This document shows positions 36,143 through 48,290 of a stretch of DNA of 64,000 nt, piece after piece; position 1 is the first letter of the stretch; the number at the start of each line of letters is the position of its first letter. The translations under genes and the position numbers were made by a program. The DNA comes from Branchiostoma lanceolatum (lineage: Eukaryota; Chordata; Leptocardii; Amphioxiformes; Branchiostomatidae): contig NC_089738.1 of assembly GCF_035083965.1 (NCBI RefSeq), positions 14,162,734 through 14,226,733 of the forward strand. Reading direction: 5' to 3'. The notes under the pieces were generated by a model. That model was given only the letters and a program-made list of their open reading frames with translations. It was not told the DNA's origin and did not search any database.

Positions 36143-39100
36143 ATGAAGACTCTCCTGATCACAGCTGTAACCGTGTGTCTGCTCGGGGTGGCTGTCTGCT
36201 GCCCACCGCCGCCGCCAACATCCGCGCCGCCCCAGGCCACAGGTAAAGTCAACAACGATATGTTACACTTCGGAAAGTTGACGAAAGGAGCCGTATTTTT
36301 TGATAAGATATAAAAATAGTGTTCTGTTAAAACTGCTGTAGGTAAACAACGCAACGTCTCCCGAGTCGCCCGTTTACACTTCGAGGGCGTATTTGGCATG
36401 GTCTTGGATGTGTCGTACAAATTTAAACTGTCTAATGTTACGGAATGTTACATCCCCCTCGACAGTCGGTTCTAGTGTCAGAGCCTCGCTCCTGTCACAC
36501 ATAGCCGCCCATGGGCTCGACCAACCATTCACAACCTTCCCCTGAGTGTGGTCGTGAGGAAGGTCGATTGTGCTCAATTGGTCTCAGAGGTTGGCTACTG
36601 GTCGGTTGCGCTAGCCGAATGTTTCAAAATGTTTAAAGAATTCAAGAGGGCCTGCATGGAGGGTAGTGACTAAGAATCACGCCACATTTTCGCACTGACT
36701 GTAATTGATAATCTGGTCACGTCTATTACCTACCTAACCAATTACCCCACCTTGACACGTATATGTATTTGCCCGCATGCCTTTAATATGGAAACAAAGC
36801 CTGTGTAATTATTACATATATATAACTTTCTACGTCACAATACGAACATTTCACAGAGATCTAGAATTTGTACAGTGAATATATCCCCACCTGTGAGGCA
36901 CACATTGGACGACGATGTTAGACATATTGGTGATGATCCGCCACGGTATTACTTCTGCATGAAATGATTGATTCGAACCTGTCTGGTCGCTCTGGGGCTT
37001 ATTGTGAGTCATACTATTGGAATCTCGAAGTTTCACCTCTGACATGGCATTGGGAGTGGCGATAGATTAACTTTACAGCTTGTTCTTGAGTAAAGTGTAA
37101 TGTGATTTTCGATGGTGCAACTGAGTCCTTTTTTGCATTGGGTAAACAAATACTAGAAGACCGTGCATTATAGACGGACCATCATAAGATTTAGTTACAT
37201 ATAGATGTATTTGTAGTAACACCTAAACTTGACTTTTCCTGGTACCATGAAGGCATGCAAGAAAGAAAGGTAACACAAAAGAGCGTAAAGGTAACGTTAC
37301 GCTCTTTTATTAAGACACCATTTTGAGTGACCTTTCTTTCTTGCATGCCTGCCTTGCACGATGTAAGTCATATTTGTGATGATCCGCCACGGTATTACTT
37401 CTGCATGAAATGACTGATTCGAACCTGTCTGGTCGCTCTGTGGCTTATTGTGAGTCATACTATTGGAATCTCGAAGTTTCACCTTTGACATGGCATTGGG
37501 AGTGGCGATAGATTAACTTTACAGCTTGTTCTTGAGTAAAGTGTAATGTGATTTTCGATGGTGCAACTGATTACTTTTTTGCATTGGGTAAACAAATACT
37601 AAAAGACCGTGCATTATAGACGGACCATCATAAGATTTAGTTATATATAGATGTATTTGTAGTAACACCTAAACTTGACTTTTTACCATGAAGGCATGCA
37701 AGAAAGAAAGGTCACTCAAAATGATGTCTTAATAAAAGAGCGTAACGTTACCTCAAGCTACCATGTTGTCGTTATAGAGAGCTACGGCGTAATGCGAGAC
37801 CGTGCTTCATCCAGTTACGTCGCTGAAATGCGTTTGTGAAATATGACGTAGTCAACTGAACTCAACGTCTTTCACTTTTGACTGGCATATATATGACTAT
37901 TCCATTGCAAGCTTAGATCTCTTACATAGTCCGTCCAAGCTTCAAGATTAGTGAGAAAACTGTCGGCCTCCCCTCATTCTCAGACAACCAGACACTGGTT
38001 TGTGACCCTGAACGTTTAACTCATTAGACAAATTTGACTACAACATTGCGAATAATTTATCGCTTGCGTTTTGTGGTAAATTCCATGTAGCTGCTACGTA
38101 TTACGTTGAAGTAAAGTTGTCAATTACGTAGAATCAAAACGACTGATTACGCTCTACGGGAAAGGGCATGCAGGCCCCATTTCAAGAGTGGTCGGAAGGA
38201 TCATGGAAAGGAAAGGAATGGAATGAAATAGGGCAACAGCCAGGCGTGGAATGAAATAGGGCAACAGCCATAGGGGGTATTCTGTTGCTTCTACGCCTTT
38301 TCCCCCAGGGAAATTGTATTTCTTAAAGATTAAAACAACGATGACTCCTATTTTACAGTGTTGGTTCACAATCTTTCCTTTCACTCTGAAACATCATCTA
38401 ACCCTTGGTTGGCCATTCAATGCAATTGGTTTCTGCCATATCTAAACATGATAGCCCAAATTCGTCTCGTGGCAGGTAGCAGCCTGTGAACAATACCTCT
38501 AAAATAGCAGCAATTTCAATGATTTTTGTCACCAAAAATGACGCTTCCACAGAAAATCGACTGAGTCTGTCGGTCAGAGACAAGGTACCCCTTGCCATCG
38601 GAAACATTGAATCGTCCAGAAAACGACTGAAGAAGGATGAAGAAACGTTAGCCCCTTTATGAGAAAGAGTCAGATCGGCAACGAATCGTACGAAAAAATC
38701 TCCGAACCGACATTTGCCCCACCCTTGGAGTTAATGATCCCAGCAAGCCTGTCTTGTTGACCTCCTGTTGTTGACTCACCAAAGCCACCCCACCTCCAGG
38801 CAGTGTGGTTCGTGAGTAAGCAGGCGTCAGTTTCCTGTGTGTGAAGGCCCTGTCATACATTTGGGAACGTCCATAATTACCCCTTAATTGCCCCTGACTA
38901 CTAGCCAATCAAGATTGGTAGCAGTCTGAGTTTAAGGCCATACCTTTCTGCCATTTCAACCTTTTCACAACTCGTATATGACTCCCCCCCCCCCAAGCAA
39001 GCCCTGAATACTTTCAAACTTGCTTGAATTCTCAAAATACTAAAGTAATGAGACTGTCCGGCTTTTAAAACTTCTGTACACCTTTTGTAATGTGTAAAAT

Positions 39101-40360
39101 GGTGTGATAAACACTGGTGGGCCATTGATGCAAATACTGTATATTCCTTTATATTCGCGGAAACTTAATTTCTCAGGAGGAGGAAAACGAGGTTTTCGTG
39201 ATGTTACGAGTTAGCGGTGAGCGTAAAGGAACAGAATGTATTGAGCCGCACCAAACAAATGACTGCACGGGCGTGAAAATGCATGCTGTGTTTAGTAACG
39301 TTACTAGCATCAAACTTCAGTAAAGCTTCCTATTTCACGTTCTGCATGTCATGCCTTTAGCGGTACATGAGAAGTTTCACGAGAAGTCAAATGAGGCCTA
39401 TTTTAAACACTTTCTTTATCGGAATGTCATTTTGAAGATGACCTCACGTTTTCACCAGTACAGATGCCTAAGGCTGTATATGTATTGTCACATAAAGAGG
39501 TGCCGGGGTGAAAACGCCATATTTGAAGCAAATATTTGCATCAATGGTTCACCTGTGTTTATCAATGTTTATTTTCATCAGTTCGTGCTTATTACCTAAT
39601 CTAATCTAAAGTTGTAAAGTTACAAACGTGAGGCAGTCTCAAAGACTACTTTACTCTCGTGACAATACAATACAAGACATGTATATATAGATCAAATTGC
39701 ACCAGTTGCTGCACTGTCAAAGGCACATACCATGTCTAAGTATGCGTGTTGTCCACAGTCTGCCCTCTGGGAGTGTATTGTTTATTGTGTATCGCAAGGA
39801 ATTCTGGGATGTATGTTTGACTTTCCCTGACCCCGACCACTGCTAACTTACTCCAAACCGGTTTCAGATAATTTCCTAACCATTTTCCGACCCATTGCAG
39901 ACCCTTTGTCTACTCCAAATGTTTTACACATTTTGAAACACTCTGCAGCCACAAACGATCTGTAGAAAACCTTGCAGACCACCAGCCAACCAAAGCAACT
40001 CATAGTCTGGGAAGATGGTTGATGGGACCATAATAGCCTATGTGTGACGGGATTGAGTCTTCAAAGGAAATTACTGTATGTAATACTTTATTACAATGTA
40101 GCACTTTTGTTTGCTCCTGCAATGCAGCTCAAGAACCTCAAGTGGCTCAAGCAGCTCAAGCAGCTGCTGAAGCTGGAGTGATCCCGTCGTGTCCTTCTGG
40201 ATTACAACAAGTCAGCTGTTCCCCTGACCCGTGTCAGTCTGCCACGTGTGCCGCACAGCCGGCCGCAATCTGCGTGGGAAACTGTGGAAGCTGCACCGCA
40301 GTCTTCTACGACAGCAATGCCCAGCAAGTGAACTGCAATGGTAGGAGAACTTTTATCTAA
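36143..40360 (+). CDS. Small secreted cysteine-rich protein, partly resolved
   Basis: Exon 1 (36143-36242) encodes a clear signal peptide (MKTLLITAVTVCLLGVAVCC) and a proline run, ending in phase 1. After a 3.9-kb intron, exon 2 (40128-40340) continues in frame with a Gln/Ala-rich linker and a module with eight to nine cysteines: CPSGLQQVSC, DPCQSATC, then CGSCTAVFYD and a final VNC. The DPC...CGxCxAxFYD pattern is one I remember from invertebrate secreted proteins, often beside WAP or antistasin modules; it has no established function. If the donor at 40341 is not used, translation ends at 40360 and gives about 109 residues; if it is used, the next exon is uncertain (see 41149). Likely extracellular; function unknown. 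Confidence 0.6.
36912..37291. mobile_element. Truncated copy of the terminal-inverted-repeat element
   Basis: Homologous over about 380 bp to the internal part and right end of the element at 37294-37748, but without a left inverted repeat. It lies directly left of the complete copy in the same orientation. Confidence 0.75.
37294..37748. mobile_element. Non-autonomous DNA transposon (MITE) with long inverted repeats
   Basis: Both ends start ACGTTACGCTCTTTTATTAA and match for about 56 bp with one mismatch. The 455-bp element is flanked by TA on both sides, which fits a TA target duplication. There is no transposase coding sequence. It lies in the long intron of the secreted-protein gene. Confidence 0.85.
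38219..38274. repeat. Short direct duplication
   Basis: GAATGAAATAGGGCAACAGC occurs twice, 31 bp apart or less. Minor local duplication inside the same intron. Confidence 0.7.
39530..39810. repeat. Dispersed repeat related to 63630-63880
   Basis: Shares ATATTTGCATCAATGGTT, GATCAAATTG, CAGTTGCTGCACT and the CTGGGATGTATG-like end in the same order with the right edge of the window. Family unknown. Confidence 0.55.
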
Positions 40361-41148
40361 TTTTATTCACATATATCTATATAAAGAGAGTGTACGGCAA
40401 AAAGCACAATTGCTTATGTAACGCCTTTTACTCTAATACATAAGTATAAAACAAGAGTAAAATACAATGATAGCATACATACATAAATACAAAAGAAAAG
40501 AACAATAAAAGAAAAATGAATGTAAACAAGACAAGTTGATGATCTATCAATAATGAGAATCTACCTGTACAGTGAATGAAAGTTTGAACTATGTCGAAGA
40601 TATTGCAGTTTTGTAAATGTGAAAGTGACATGGACCCTCGTAGCAGTAAAGAACAGAATGTATTATCATTGAGATACTGCTGTAGGTCTACTATATTTGA
40701 AATAGGTGATTACAGAGCAAATATCTTAATCTGCCGCTTCAAGCAAAGGCTTAATCAAGTCATGTTTTCTGTTTCAAGCTGCGTCAAGTAACATTGTACA
40801 GTCAAATTTGATACTTGAACAAGCCATTCTAGGCTTCTTGAGTTATTTTCTTTTCAAAGTCTGATTATAGCATGAATTTCTGCTGTGGGAAAAAAACATT
40901 ATCCAGACAAAACGATCGCGTTCGAATTCATGTTCTTCATTTTCCGCTTTCTATTCTAAGCTTATCAAAATATTCCACTGACCAGCTATTAGCCAAACAT
41001 CTTTTGGAATCAGCCCCATTTTTTTTCAATTTTGATGCAAATCTTTCGGGCGCGACATAAATTTGATAATATAAAGCATATAGATGTAGCTTTGTGCACT
41101 GTATAGTTTGTTTTTGATTGTGGTTTATCATTATTATGTCATCTACAG

Positions 41149-41343
41149 CTTGAATGTCCAGACATCACTGGAACGACAGGCCTCTGCAATGAGAGATGCA
41201 GCAGTGAGGCTGATTGTGAGAGATGCTGTTCTAACGGACGCTTGCATAGATCAACTATGGATGTTAAATTAAACTGCACATTGAAAAAGGCAGACATAAC
41301 CGCATTCCTTTGTAGCAAAGAATTTGCCAATATTGTAATTTAG
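41149..41343 (+). CDS. Candidate WAP-like cysteine-rich exon
   Basis: After the acceptor CTACAG at 41143-41148, phase-0 reading gives LECPDITGTTGLC, then NERCSSEADCERCCSNG and a stop at 41341-41343 (64 residues). The spacing resembles the first six cysteines of a WAP four-disulfide core; the expected Cys after CCSNG is Arg. It could be the last exon of the gene starting at 36143, but exon 2 there ends in phase 1 and joining the two would hit a stop at once. Either an intermediate exon was missed, the acceptor differs, or this is a decayed exon. Confidence 0.4.
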   Translation, partial: LECPDITGTTGLCNERCSSEADCERCCSNGRLHRSTMDVKLNCTLKKADITAFLCSKEFANIVI

Positions 41344-42394
41344 ATAAGCTTGAGGACGAGTGTCATTTTGTTGTTGATTGCACACGTTTCCTAGCTTTTA
41401 ATATTCAAATAGCACAAAAAACTCGGATTCCCCATGGAACTAGACAAACTGCACATTGAATTATAAGTTAAACATGTCTATACATCTACAACTGTCTACA
41501 AGTTTTTTCATTTATTCATATTCATTAATTCATTAACGCTGATGAGTCACCAGGCAATGTAATTGCACTAACAGCTACATTTAAAGCATTCATGACTAGG
41601 AAGACCTTGTTTTCGTAAAGCAAATATACATATAGATACGATGGCTACATGTATAATCTAAAGTAAGCAGTACCTATGCTTCAGTAGGTAACAGGGCCTA
41701 TTCACCAGTGAAGAACGCTAATATAAGTGTATAGCATTCTCTTTATCAGCTTTAATCATTACCTGATACGTTTGATAATGCTACTAGTTTGTAGGGAATG
41801 GAAGTAGCGAACAAATATGGGATTTTCATGGAAAAGCATCCTAAGCTCACCACCATTTCCACTGTTAATGCTTTATTGTGATATATAACCAGGTGTCTTC
41901 TTATCTACATTGTTAGTTGCTACTGGTGTACAAATCTATTTTATATGTAATGAAATCTCTGCATCGCGGATTGAAGTGAAGATCAGATTATGAGTTTGTT
42001 CTGGAAGCTAAGTTGTCTGATGGGCAGAGATTCGTGCTTTAGTTTAACCAATAATGATGATCATGATAACTCTACTGCGAAATCTTTCCCGGCGCTCAAT
42101 AGCAAATAAGGTAAACACACTGAATGAAGACGACAATGTAGGACAGGTGGCTACACTAATTTCAAATGCTTAATACATTTACTAAATCTGAACTTTTTGG
42201 GTTTGATTTCTTTTTTGGAACCAGTGGTATGATTAGGGCATCCAGCAGATAGACTATAGTATAATATTTGAATACACCTAAATGCATACAAGGGAAGTTG
42301 GTAGTCTAGCTATGAGAAATATCAAGGAACAATTTATACCTCAGTATTTGGCAGCACCTCCCCTTATCCTGACATTTCAACATTGCTCAACATG
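41344..42394. other. Unassigned AT-rich spacer
   Basis: No exon of a known family, no strong repeat. Confidence 0.5.
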
Positions 42395-42775
42395 ACGACG
42401 ACAACGCAAGGTAAAAAAACACACTGCAGCTCCAGCAAGCTGCTAGGGGGCCCAAACCTACACCACTTCTTCCTTAGATCACAAGCTATCTTTCAACAAA
42501 AAATCAAGACCATAGCACGTCCAGGTCAAAAGATACAAAAACGGAAGTTCTGCTGCAGTACCAAGGTTACATACCAGGGAGCCAAAATTCGACCGTAACA
42601 TTTGTATTCCCAACACCTACTTATTTACCAAATATCATCATAATCTATCCAGAGGTTCTTGGGTACAAAAATCCGGAAACACAAACAAACAAACAAACAA
42701 ACAGACAGACAGACAGACAGACACACAGACGGGCCAAAAAAGTATTATCTCCTTTATTCATGGAGATAACAAGCA
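42395..42775 (+). repeat. Dispersed repeat with (CAAA)n(CAGA)n tail and terminal hairpin
   Basis: Contains CTGCTAGGGGGCCCAAA, a CTGCAGTACC stretch, AAATATCAT-ATAATCTATCCA, AGGTTCTTG, then about five CAAA and five CAGA units, and ends in TCTCCTTTATTCATGGAGATAA. Related bodies occur at 52500-52745 and 60510-60610, related tails at 35097-35190 and 56840-56915. Probably a small non-autonomous family. Confidence 0.65.
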
Positions 42776-42832
42776 GTAGGCAATGTACCAATATGAAAGT
42801 GGGACCGCCTGTCAAACGTGCCTAGGACCAGA

Positions 42833-43390
42833 TCATTTGAGTGAATTCTGAATTGGTAATATCCACAACTGTGCTGTAAACGTCAGTAGGGAAGCTACAA
42901 GGCATGAAAGATTCTGTACCCGTTGATATTTGTGAGGGACGATTTACGGAGGGATGTTTGCTAAACGCTAGAGTTGTTCAAATAAAATACTAACATTCAA
43001 AACTGCCCACCGTAGACCGATCAAATCTGCTCTATTGTCGACAGGTGGTCACTATAAACAGACTTTTAATTCTTGTGTGTCAATGGGAGAAATGATCTGT
43101 GATCTCGAATAGTGGTCACATTGGCCAGTTAGTAGTAGTAGTAGTAGTTGGTCTTCATGTAGAAGTGGATACTAGTACAGGTGTGACAGAAGTAGTTCAC
43201 AGAAACATGAAGTTATGTCACTATGTACTTAAACTCACCATTAAAATGCTTCGAGCTAAAAGTCTAGCTGAGTTCTACTTTGTATGAGTTGTATTCTACT
43301 AGATAGTAAGACAAATGCTATACAATCCCTTCTAATTCTATTGCTGTATTCAGGTCACACCGCTTCGTTATCAGTGATATTGGACTTTGA
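42833..43390 (+). pseudogene. Orphan 3' flank of a lost SDR copy
   Basis: This stretch matches the 3' flank of gene G (53490-53990) over about 500 bp, including a conserved AATAAA at 42981-42986, but no SDR exon lies upstream. The coding body has been removed or was never copied. Confidence 0.7.
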
Positions 43391-43633
43391 TACACAGGTT
43401 GGTATCACCCATAATGGCCATTTGTAACAAGCACACGCAGACACAGACCACAGATATTGTCAGTAAGCCAGCTAGATTCCTGGGCATAACCACATAAACG
43501 TTATACTATATGGCAGCATTTGTTGACTTTCTCTGTGAAAACTACTCCTGTCAAACAAATTAAATTGCAGAAATGAGTGAGCGAATGAATGAATTTAATA
43601 TGATTGCGCAACAGCTGCACACAGTACAAAGTA

Positions 43634-43664
43634 GAGTCAAAGTCAAGGTCAAAGTCAAAGTCAG
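43634..43664 (+). promoter_or_regulatory. Tandem AGTCAA/AGGTCA half-sites upstream of gene D
   Basis: AGAGTCAAAGTCAAGGTCAA and following AGTCAAAGTCAGG form five head-to-tail half-site-like hexamers ending 15 nt before the ATG. This takes the place of the single DR1-like pair of the other copies. Confidence 0.35.
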
Positions 43665-43678
43665 GACAGGTTCCAACC

Positions 43679-46600
43679 ATGTTGAGGCCACTACACTTGT
43701 TCTACTGTGCAAGCCTGCTTGGTTTGACCACCATTTCAGGCTTGTTGTTGTTGTTGTACCACTGTGCACCTGTCCTGTACTACCTGTGCACGGGGATACT
43801 ACTGGGTTCAGTGGGATACTGTGTGGTTCTGTACTTGGCGCCGAAGAGCCGAGTCAGCGGGAACGGCAAAGCTGTCTTCATTACAGGTAGGACTTTGACC
43901 CCAACACATGTAGTCATAAACATGTTGAAATTTGGTTACCTTTAAAAATTCATTTTTGGAAAGTGCAGCTTGCAATTTGTTTATAAGGCACAGCCAGGTG
44001 TTTATCCAGCTTGACTTGTGTTTATTTCTATGACAACAGGCTGTGACAGTGGGTTTGGCTTTCTGCTTGCGAAACGCCTGGACTCGCTGGGCTTTACGGT
44101 GTTTGCCGGCTGTCTGCTGGCGGACAGTGGTGGGGAGGGGTCGAAGACACTCCGGGCGGAGTGCTCGACCAGGCTGAGTACTGTTCAGATAGACGTCACT
44201 GATGATGGACAGGTGCAGGCCGCTGAACAACAGGTCAAAGATCGACTGCCGACGGGGTCAAAGGGTGAGAATTTCTTCATATGTTAATTAAGGGCTGTAT
44301 CGCAAGGGTATACAGTTAACATGATGGCTACTTTTCATAGGAACAATAAAACATATATATCACTCTATAACGTTATGTATCATCTTACGTGTGTGCCCAT
44401 TGACCACTGTACCTACTGACATTGTCTCCATTAGACAGGTTGCTGATACATACTTTTTCGATGTTGATGACGTTTCAGTTTGAACAAAATGGTCAATGAC
44501 ATACAGAAAAAGCTGCTTTGAATACTTTGTTAAACATGTATCTTCTATTGTATAGAAATGGCGTTTTCTTTTAAAATCAGATCTTCTAGCTAGTGTATTT
44601 CTAAAAGTGTAAAGTCTATAACCCTACCGAGTTGACCTGATCATTGCTTGACCAAGAGAAGAAGCAAGCCAACTGACAGAACACAGCTAGTAGTGTGTTC
44701 GCATTCGTAGTAAAGCATAACGATTGGCTTATTTCTCACAAACTCCAACAGGTCTTTACGCATTAGTGAACAATGCTGGATTCACGCACAAGGGAGAAAT
44801 AGAGTGGGTCAGCATCGCCGCCTACCGACGTGTGATGGAAGTGAACACGTTCGGCGCTGTGCGGGTCACCAAGGCGTTCTTGCCTCTGATTCGTCGGGCG
44901 AAAGGTGAGGCAGTTAGTCAAACAGTCTTCAGTGAACACTCGAAGATCATTAAGAAAATGGTGGTCACTTTAGACATTGTATCTAATATGGTTTGATGAA
45001 AAAATGATAATTTCCAGGAGTCATGGAGACCTACCATAAATAAATCCATCCAGGCCTTCTCGAAATAACTGTTCATACCCGTACATACATATGAACACAA
45101 ACAAACCTGAACAGAATTGACTAACCCTAACCCTAACCCTCACCCTCACCCTCACCCTAACCCTAACCCTAACCCTAACCCTAACCCTAACCCTAACCCT
45201 AACCCTAACCCTAACCCTAACCCTTACCCTGCATCGTTGGCCAACGGCCAGTTGTGCAGCCCTAGTTTTATTTCTTCCACAGTCAAACAAATAAACAAAG
45301 GAATAAACACAGCGAGGTTCAAGATACTAGTAACCCGTCTTATGCATGTCGTTCTCCACCGTAGGACGAGTCGTGAACACCTCCAGCGGGTCCGGACTTC
45401 ACGCACATCCGGCTTGTTCTTCCTACTGCATAACCAAGGCCGCCCTGGAGTCTTTCTCGGATGCGCTCAGGTATGTAACAAGTGCATATATTCATACGGA
45501 TGTACATACATATGCATGGACATACATACCTACGTACACACATACATACATACATGCTTATTACATCATCTTCATTATCATCACTGCATATCAATGTATA
45601 GTACTGAGGCGGGCCGTCATGTTCGTCCACATCTTAGCAGTTGCTGTCCCCATATATATATACATATGTTATATATGAATGCATCATGCTTACATACATG
45701 CATTATACACTTACACATTAAGTACAATGTCACAACTCATACATATGAGTATGTCATAATTGAGAAGTTGCACAGTGTGAAAGGTCTCCTTAAACAAAGA
45801 GCCCTGCAGCAGCATTCCTGCGTTCCTTTAGATTTTAAACGCATGTGAGAAGGCCTTAGTCTATTTACATGAATGAATTCAAGGTTTATTGCAAGTTTGT
45901 TGCAAAAGTATATTATAAGCAACTTGCTGAATTAGGTACGTAGCGCAGTCAAACGATTTTACATCGAAGAGAAACAAAAGGAAAATCTTGAAAAATTCAA
46001 ACCTTTGTGTTTTTTCTACCTTGTTAACTAACGAACTTGACTAATACTACAGGCATGAGATGCACAAGTGGGGTGTGAAAGTCGTCCTGGTAGAGCCATG
46101 TGCCTTTTCTACGTGTACGGATATTGTTAAGGCGGAGACCTACAATAGGCTCATTCAGGTATGCCGTCTGCATCATGGTTGTATTGGTACCCTTTTGAAG
46201 CCATTGAGTTTTTCATAACACCAACGGCTATTGCACAACTTAACTGAGCATGTTATAGACAAGGAGAACACCGGGTTGTAAAGGGCTATTGCAAATATTG
46301 ATATTAAGGAAACTTCTAGTTCTATCTTCAATCATATGTTTCAGGAATAAGAACAAATATGACGATAACACAGAAACTCTACGACAAAAAAAAAGAAGTA
46401 TATAGTGCAGGAGGCTAGCTTTTTTTGGTTCTTCATTTTCACGAAACGACCACTTATATGTATCATCCAGAACCTACGGGACAACATAGAAGAAGCTGTG
46501 AAGGAGGATTATGGCATGGAGTACGTCGACTTCAAGTTGGGAAAGATACGAGCAGCTCATTTTGCACCATTCCAAGCTAAAGATGCTAAGACTGTTATAG

Positions 46601-47237
46601 ATGTGAGTCTTTTCTGAGTCTACATAGTCACCCCGGCAAGGTTTGCTGATTGCTGAATCATGATTCTATTCAAAGAACGAAACGTCATTAAAACAGGTTA
46701 GGTTGTGATTTGAGCATAGAAAAAGTTTTTCCTCACCTATATTTGATGAAATTGATGTTGACTGATGATGTTATCTAAAGAGGTAGTAGTACTTAGTAGT
46801 AGAATGGGGCGTGTTAGGAACATGTAGAAGTCGCCTGTAAATACTATTTTGTTAGTTTTGATGTAAAAAGTATTTCTTTGGTTTGATACGTCTTACTAAC
46901 ATCAAACTACAGGTATGATGCATTCTAGACAACCATATTGCCTGCTGATAGCAAAGATTGACCTGCAACGTTGTATCAATCGTACCCCACGCACGGAAAA
47001 TTCAAAAGGACACAAAGAATAACATTGGTGTTGCTGATGTTCAATTCGCAGGCCATGGCGGACGCCGTCACCCTTTCCACCCCCTCTCATCGCTACTTGA
47101 TCGGTGGCAGTTTTGAGGACTACGTGAACAACGCCTGGCTGGGGTACTTCCCCTCGAGGTGGACTGACGCTACAGAGAGGAACGAGAAGGAAGACGACCC
47201 TAAACCTGCCATGCTGCAGAAAACTATTTTTACCTAA
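43679..47237 (+). CDS. HSD17B2-like: 17-beta-hydroxysteroid dehydrogenase type 2-like SDR, gene D
   Basis: Exons 43679-43886, 44040-44264, 44752-44904, 45365-45470, 46053-46158, 46471-46602, 47052-47237; 371 residues, intact as read. N-terminal hydrophobic segments, [12 protein letters not shown] and Ser plus YCITK are present. It is the most diverged copy in exons 3 to 6 (NNAGFTHKGE, GSGLHAHPACSSYCITK, EPCAFSTCTDIVKAETYN) and has an extra-Cys-rich substrate-side exon 5, so its substrate range may differ from the others. The end is QKTIFT rather than QKTY. An AATAAA at 47340-47345 lies 103 nt behind the stop. Intron 3 carries an interstitial telomere-type repeat. Confidence 0.88.
45121..45232. 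repeat. Interstitial telomeric repeat (CCCTAA)n
   Basis: About 18 hexamers: mostly CCCTAA with a block of three CCCTCA variants and one CCCTTA at the right end. The C-rich strand is the plus strand. Located in intron 3 of gene D. Confidence 0.95.
45498..45556. repeat. CATA-type microsatellite
   Basis: Imperfect CATA/CATAC units in intron 4 of gene D. Confidence 0.8.
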
Positions 47238-47963
47238 GACAGTTCCCATTGACTTCGTAGCGTTCGTAAATTCAATAACTCAGTGTTTTTGAGGTTTGAA
47301 ATACACTGTTTATTGTCAATTTTCTTAAAACTTAATAACAATAAATAGATTAAGAAAATGGCAAATAACACCGATAGTAAAACTGTGCAAGGGTTGAATG
47401 CTTCCTTTTTCCATATTAACAATGAACTATCATTCTAGTGTAAATGAAATACCATTTCATCGATATCATAATAAACTTTTCTCTTTAGATTATTGCAAAT
47501 TAGTATCCTTCAAGCAGAAACGCCCAGAGTGGAAAGTTCCTGTGTTAAGGAAAACATGAAAGTAGAGCTCATGGGAATTCTATGAGTAGTAATAAACAGA
47601 AAAGTTCAGTATAGCTCATTCGTGCCAAGGTTTGCCTGAAAATAGTTTGCGTAGAAGTGATTGCATTTTGTAATGGATAACAAATAAAATGTGCCATATA
47701 TGGTGTATTGTTATCTCTCAGTGTTGTCACTGGTATTAGAGATTCTTGTCTAAATTGAGCGAGGTATCCTGTAGAACGAGTTTGTTAAGTTAGTATCATT
47801 CACGGTTCTTAGACAAATAGGGTATGTCTTTATAATCCTTCGGGTCAAATGTCTTCAACGGCACTTTTCAAATGTTCATACTAGCTGCCATTGGAAGAGA
47901 GTCAGGTCAAGGTTGGTCAAAGTGTATTTGAGATTGATTCGTAGTATAAGGGAGGTTCCAACA

Positions 47964-48037
47964 ACGTTTAAGCCACTACACCTGTTCTACTGTGCAAGCC
48001 TGCTTGGTCTGACCACCATTTCAGGCTTGTTGTTGTT
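47964..48037 (+). pseudogene. SDR exon-1 relic E
   Basis: Matches exon 1 from the start codon position (here ACG instead of ATG) through the TTISGLLL part, then diverges abruptly. No further exons follow. Confidence 0.8.
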
Positions 48038-48249
48038 CAGTCGTCTGGTCTCAGAAATGGTTAAACAAGGTGAAATACACAAAATGGACATGTCTCCATG
48101 ACCTCAAATATGTTCGTTGTTGATTAGCGATGGTTGGGGAAGTAACTAATAACACAGGTAGCGTAGTAATGGTCATTAACCCGCCATCTCGGACATACTG
48201 GTCAAGGTCCATGATGAGTGTTAACAATATTTGTCCTCATAAGAGAGTC

Positions 48250-48262
48250 ACGTCAAAGGACA
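48250..48262 (+). promoter_or_regulatory. DR1-like site upstream of relic F
   Basis: ACGTCA-A-AGGACA, ending 29 nt before the relic's ATG. Confidence 0.3.
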
Positions 48263-48290
48263 GGACTGTAGACCAGGGGAGGTTTTAAAC

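Noticed and set aside
42383-42598. Short frame in the dispersed repeat as a gene
   Set aside because: Lies completely in a repeat with related copies at 52500 and 60510 in which the frame is not kept.
45117-45848. Open frame of 243 codons on the plus strand
   Set aside because: Its first part is a translation of the CCCTAA telomeric repeat and it overlaps exon 4 of gene D in another frame; composition is repeat-driven.
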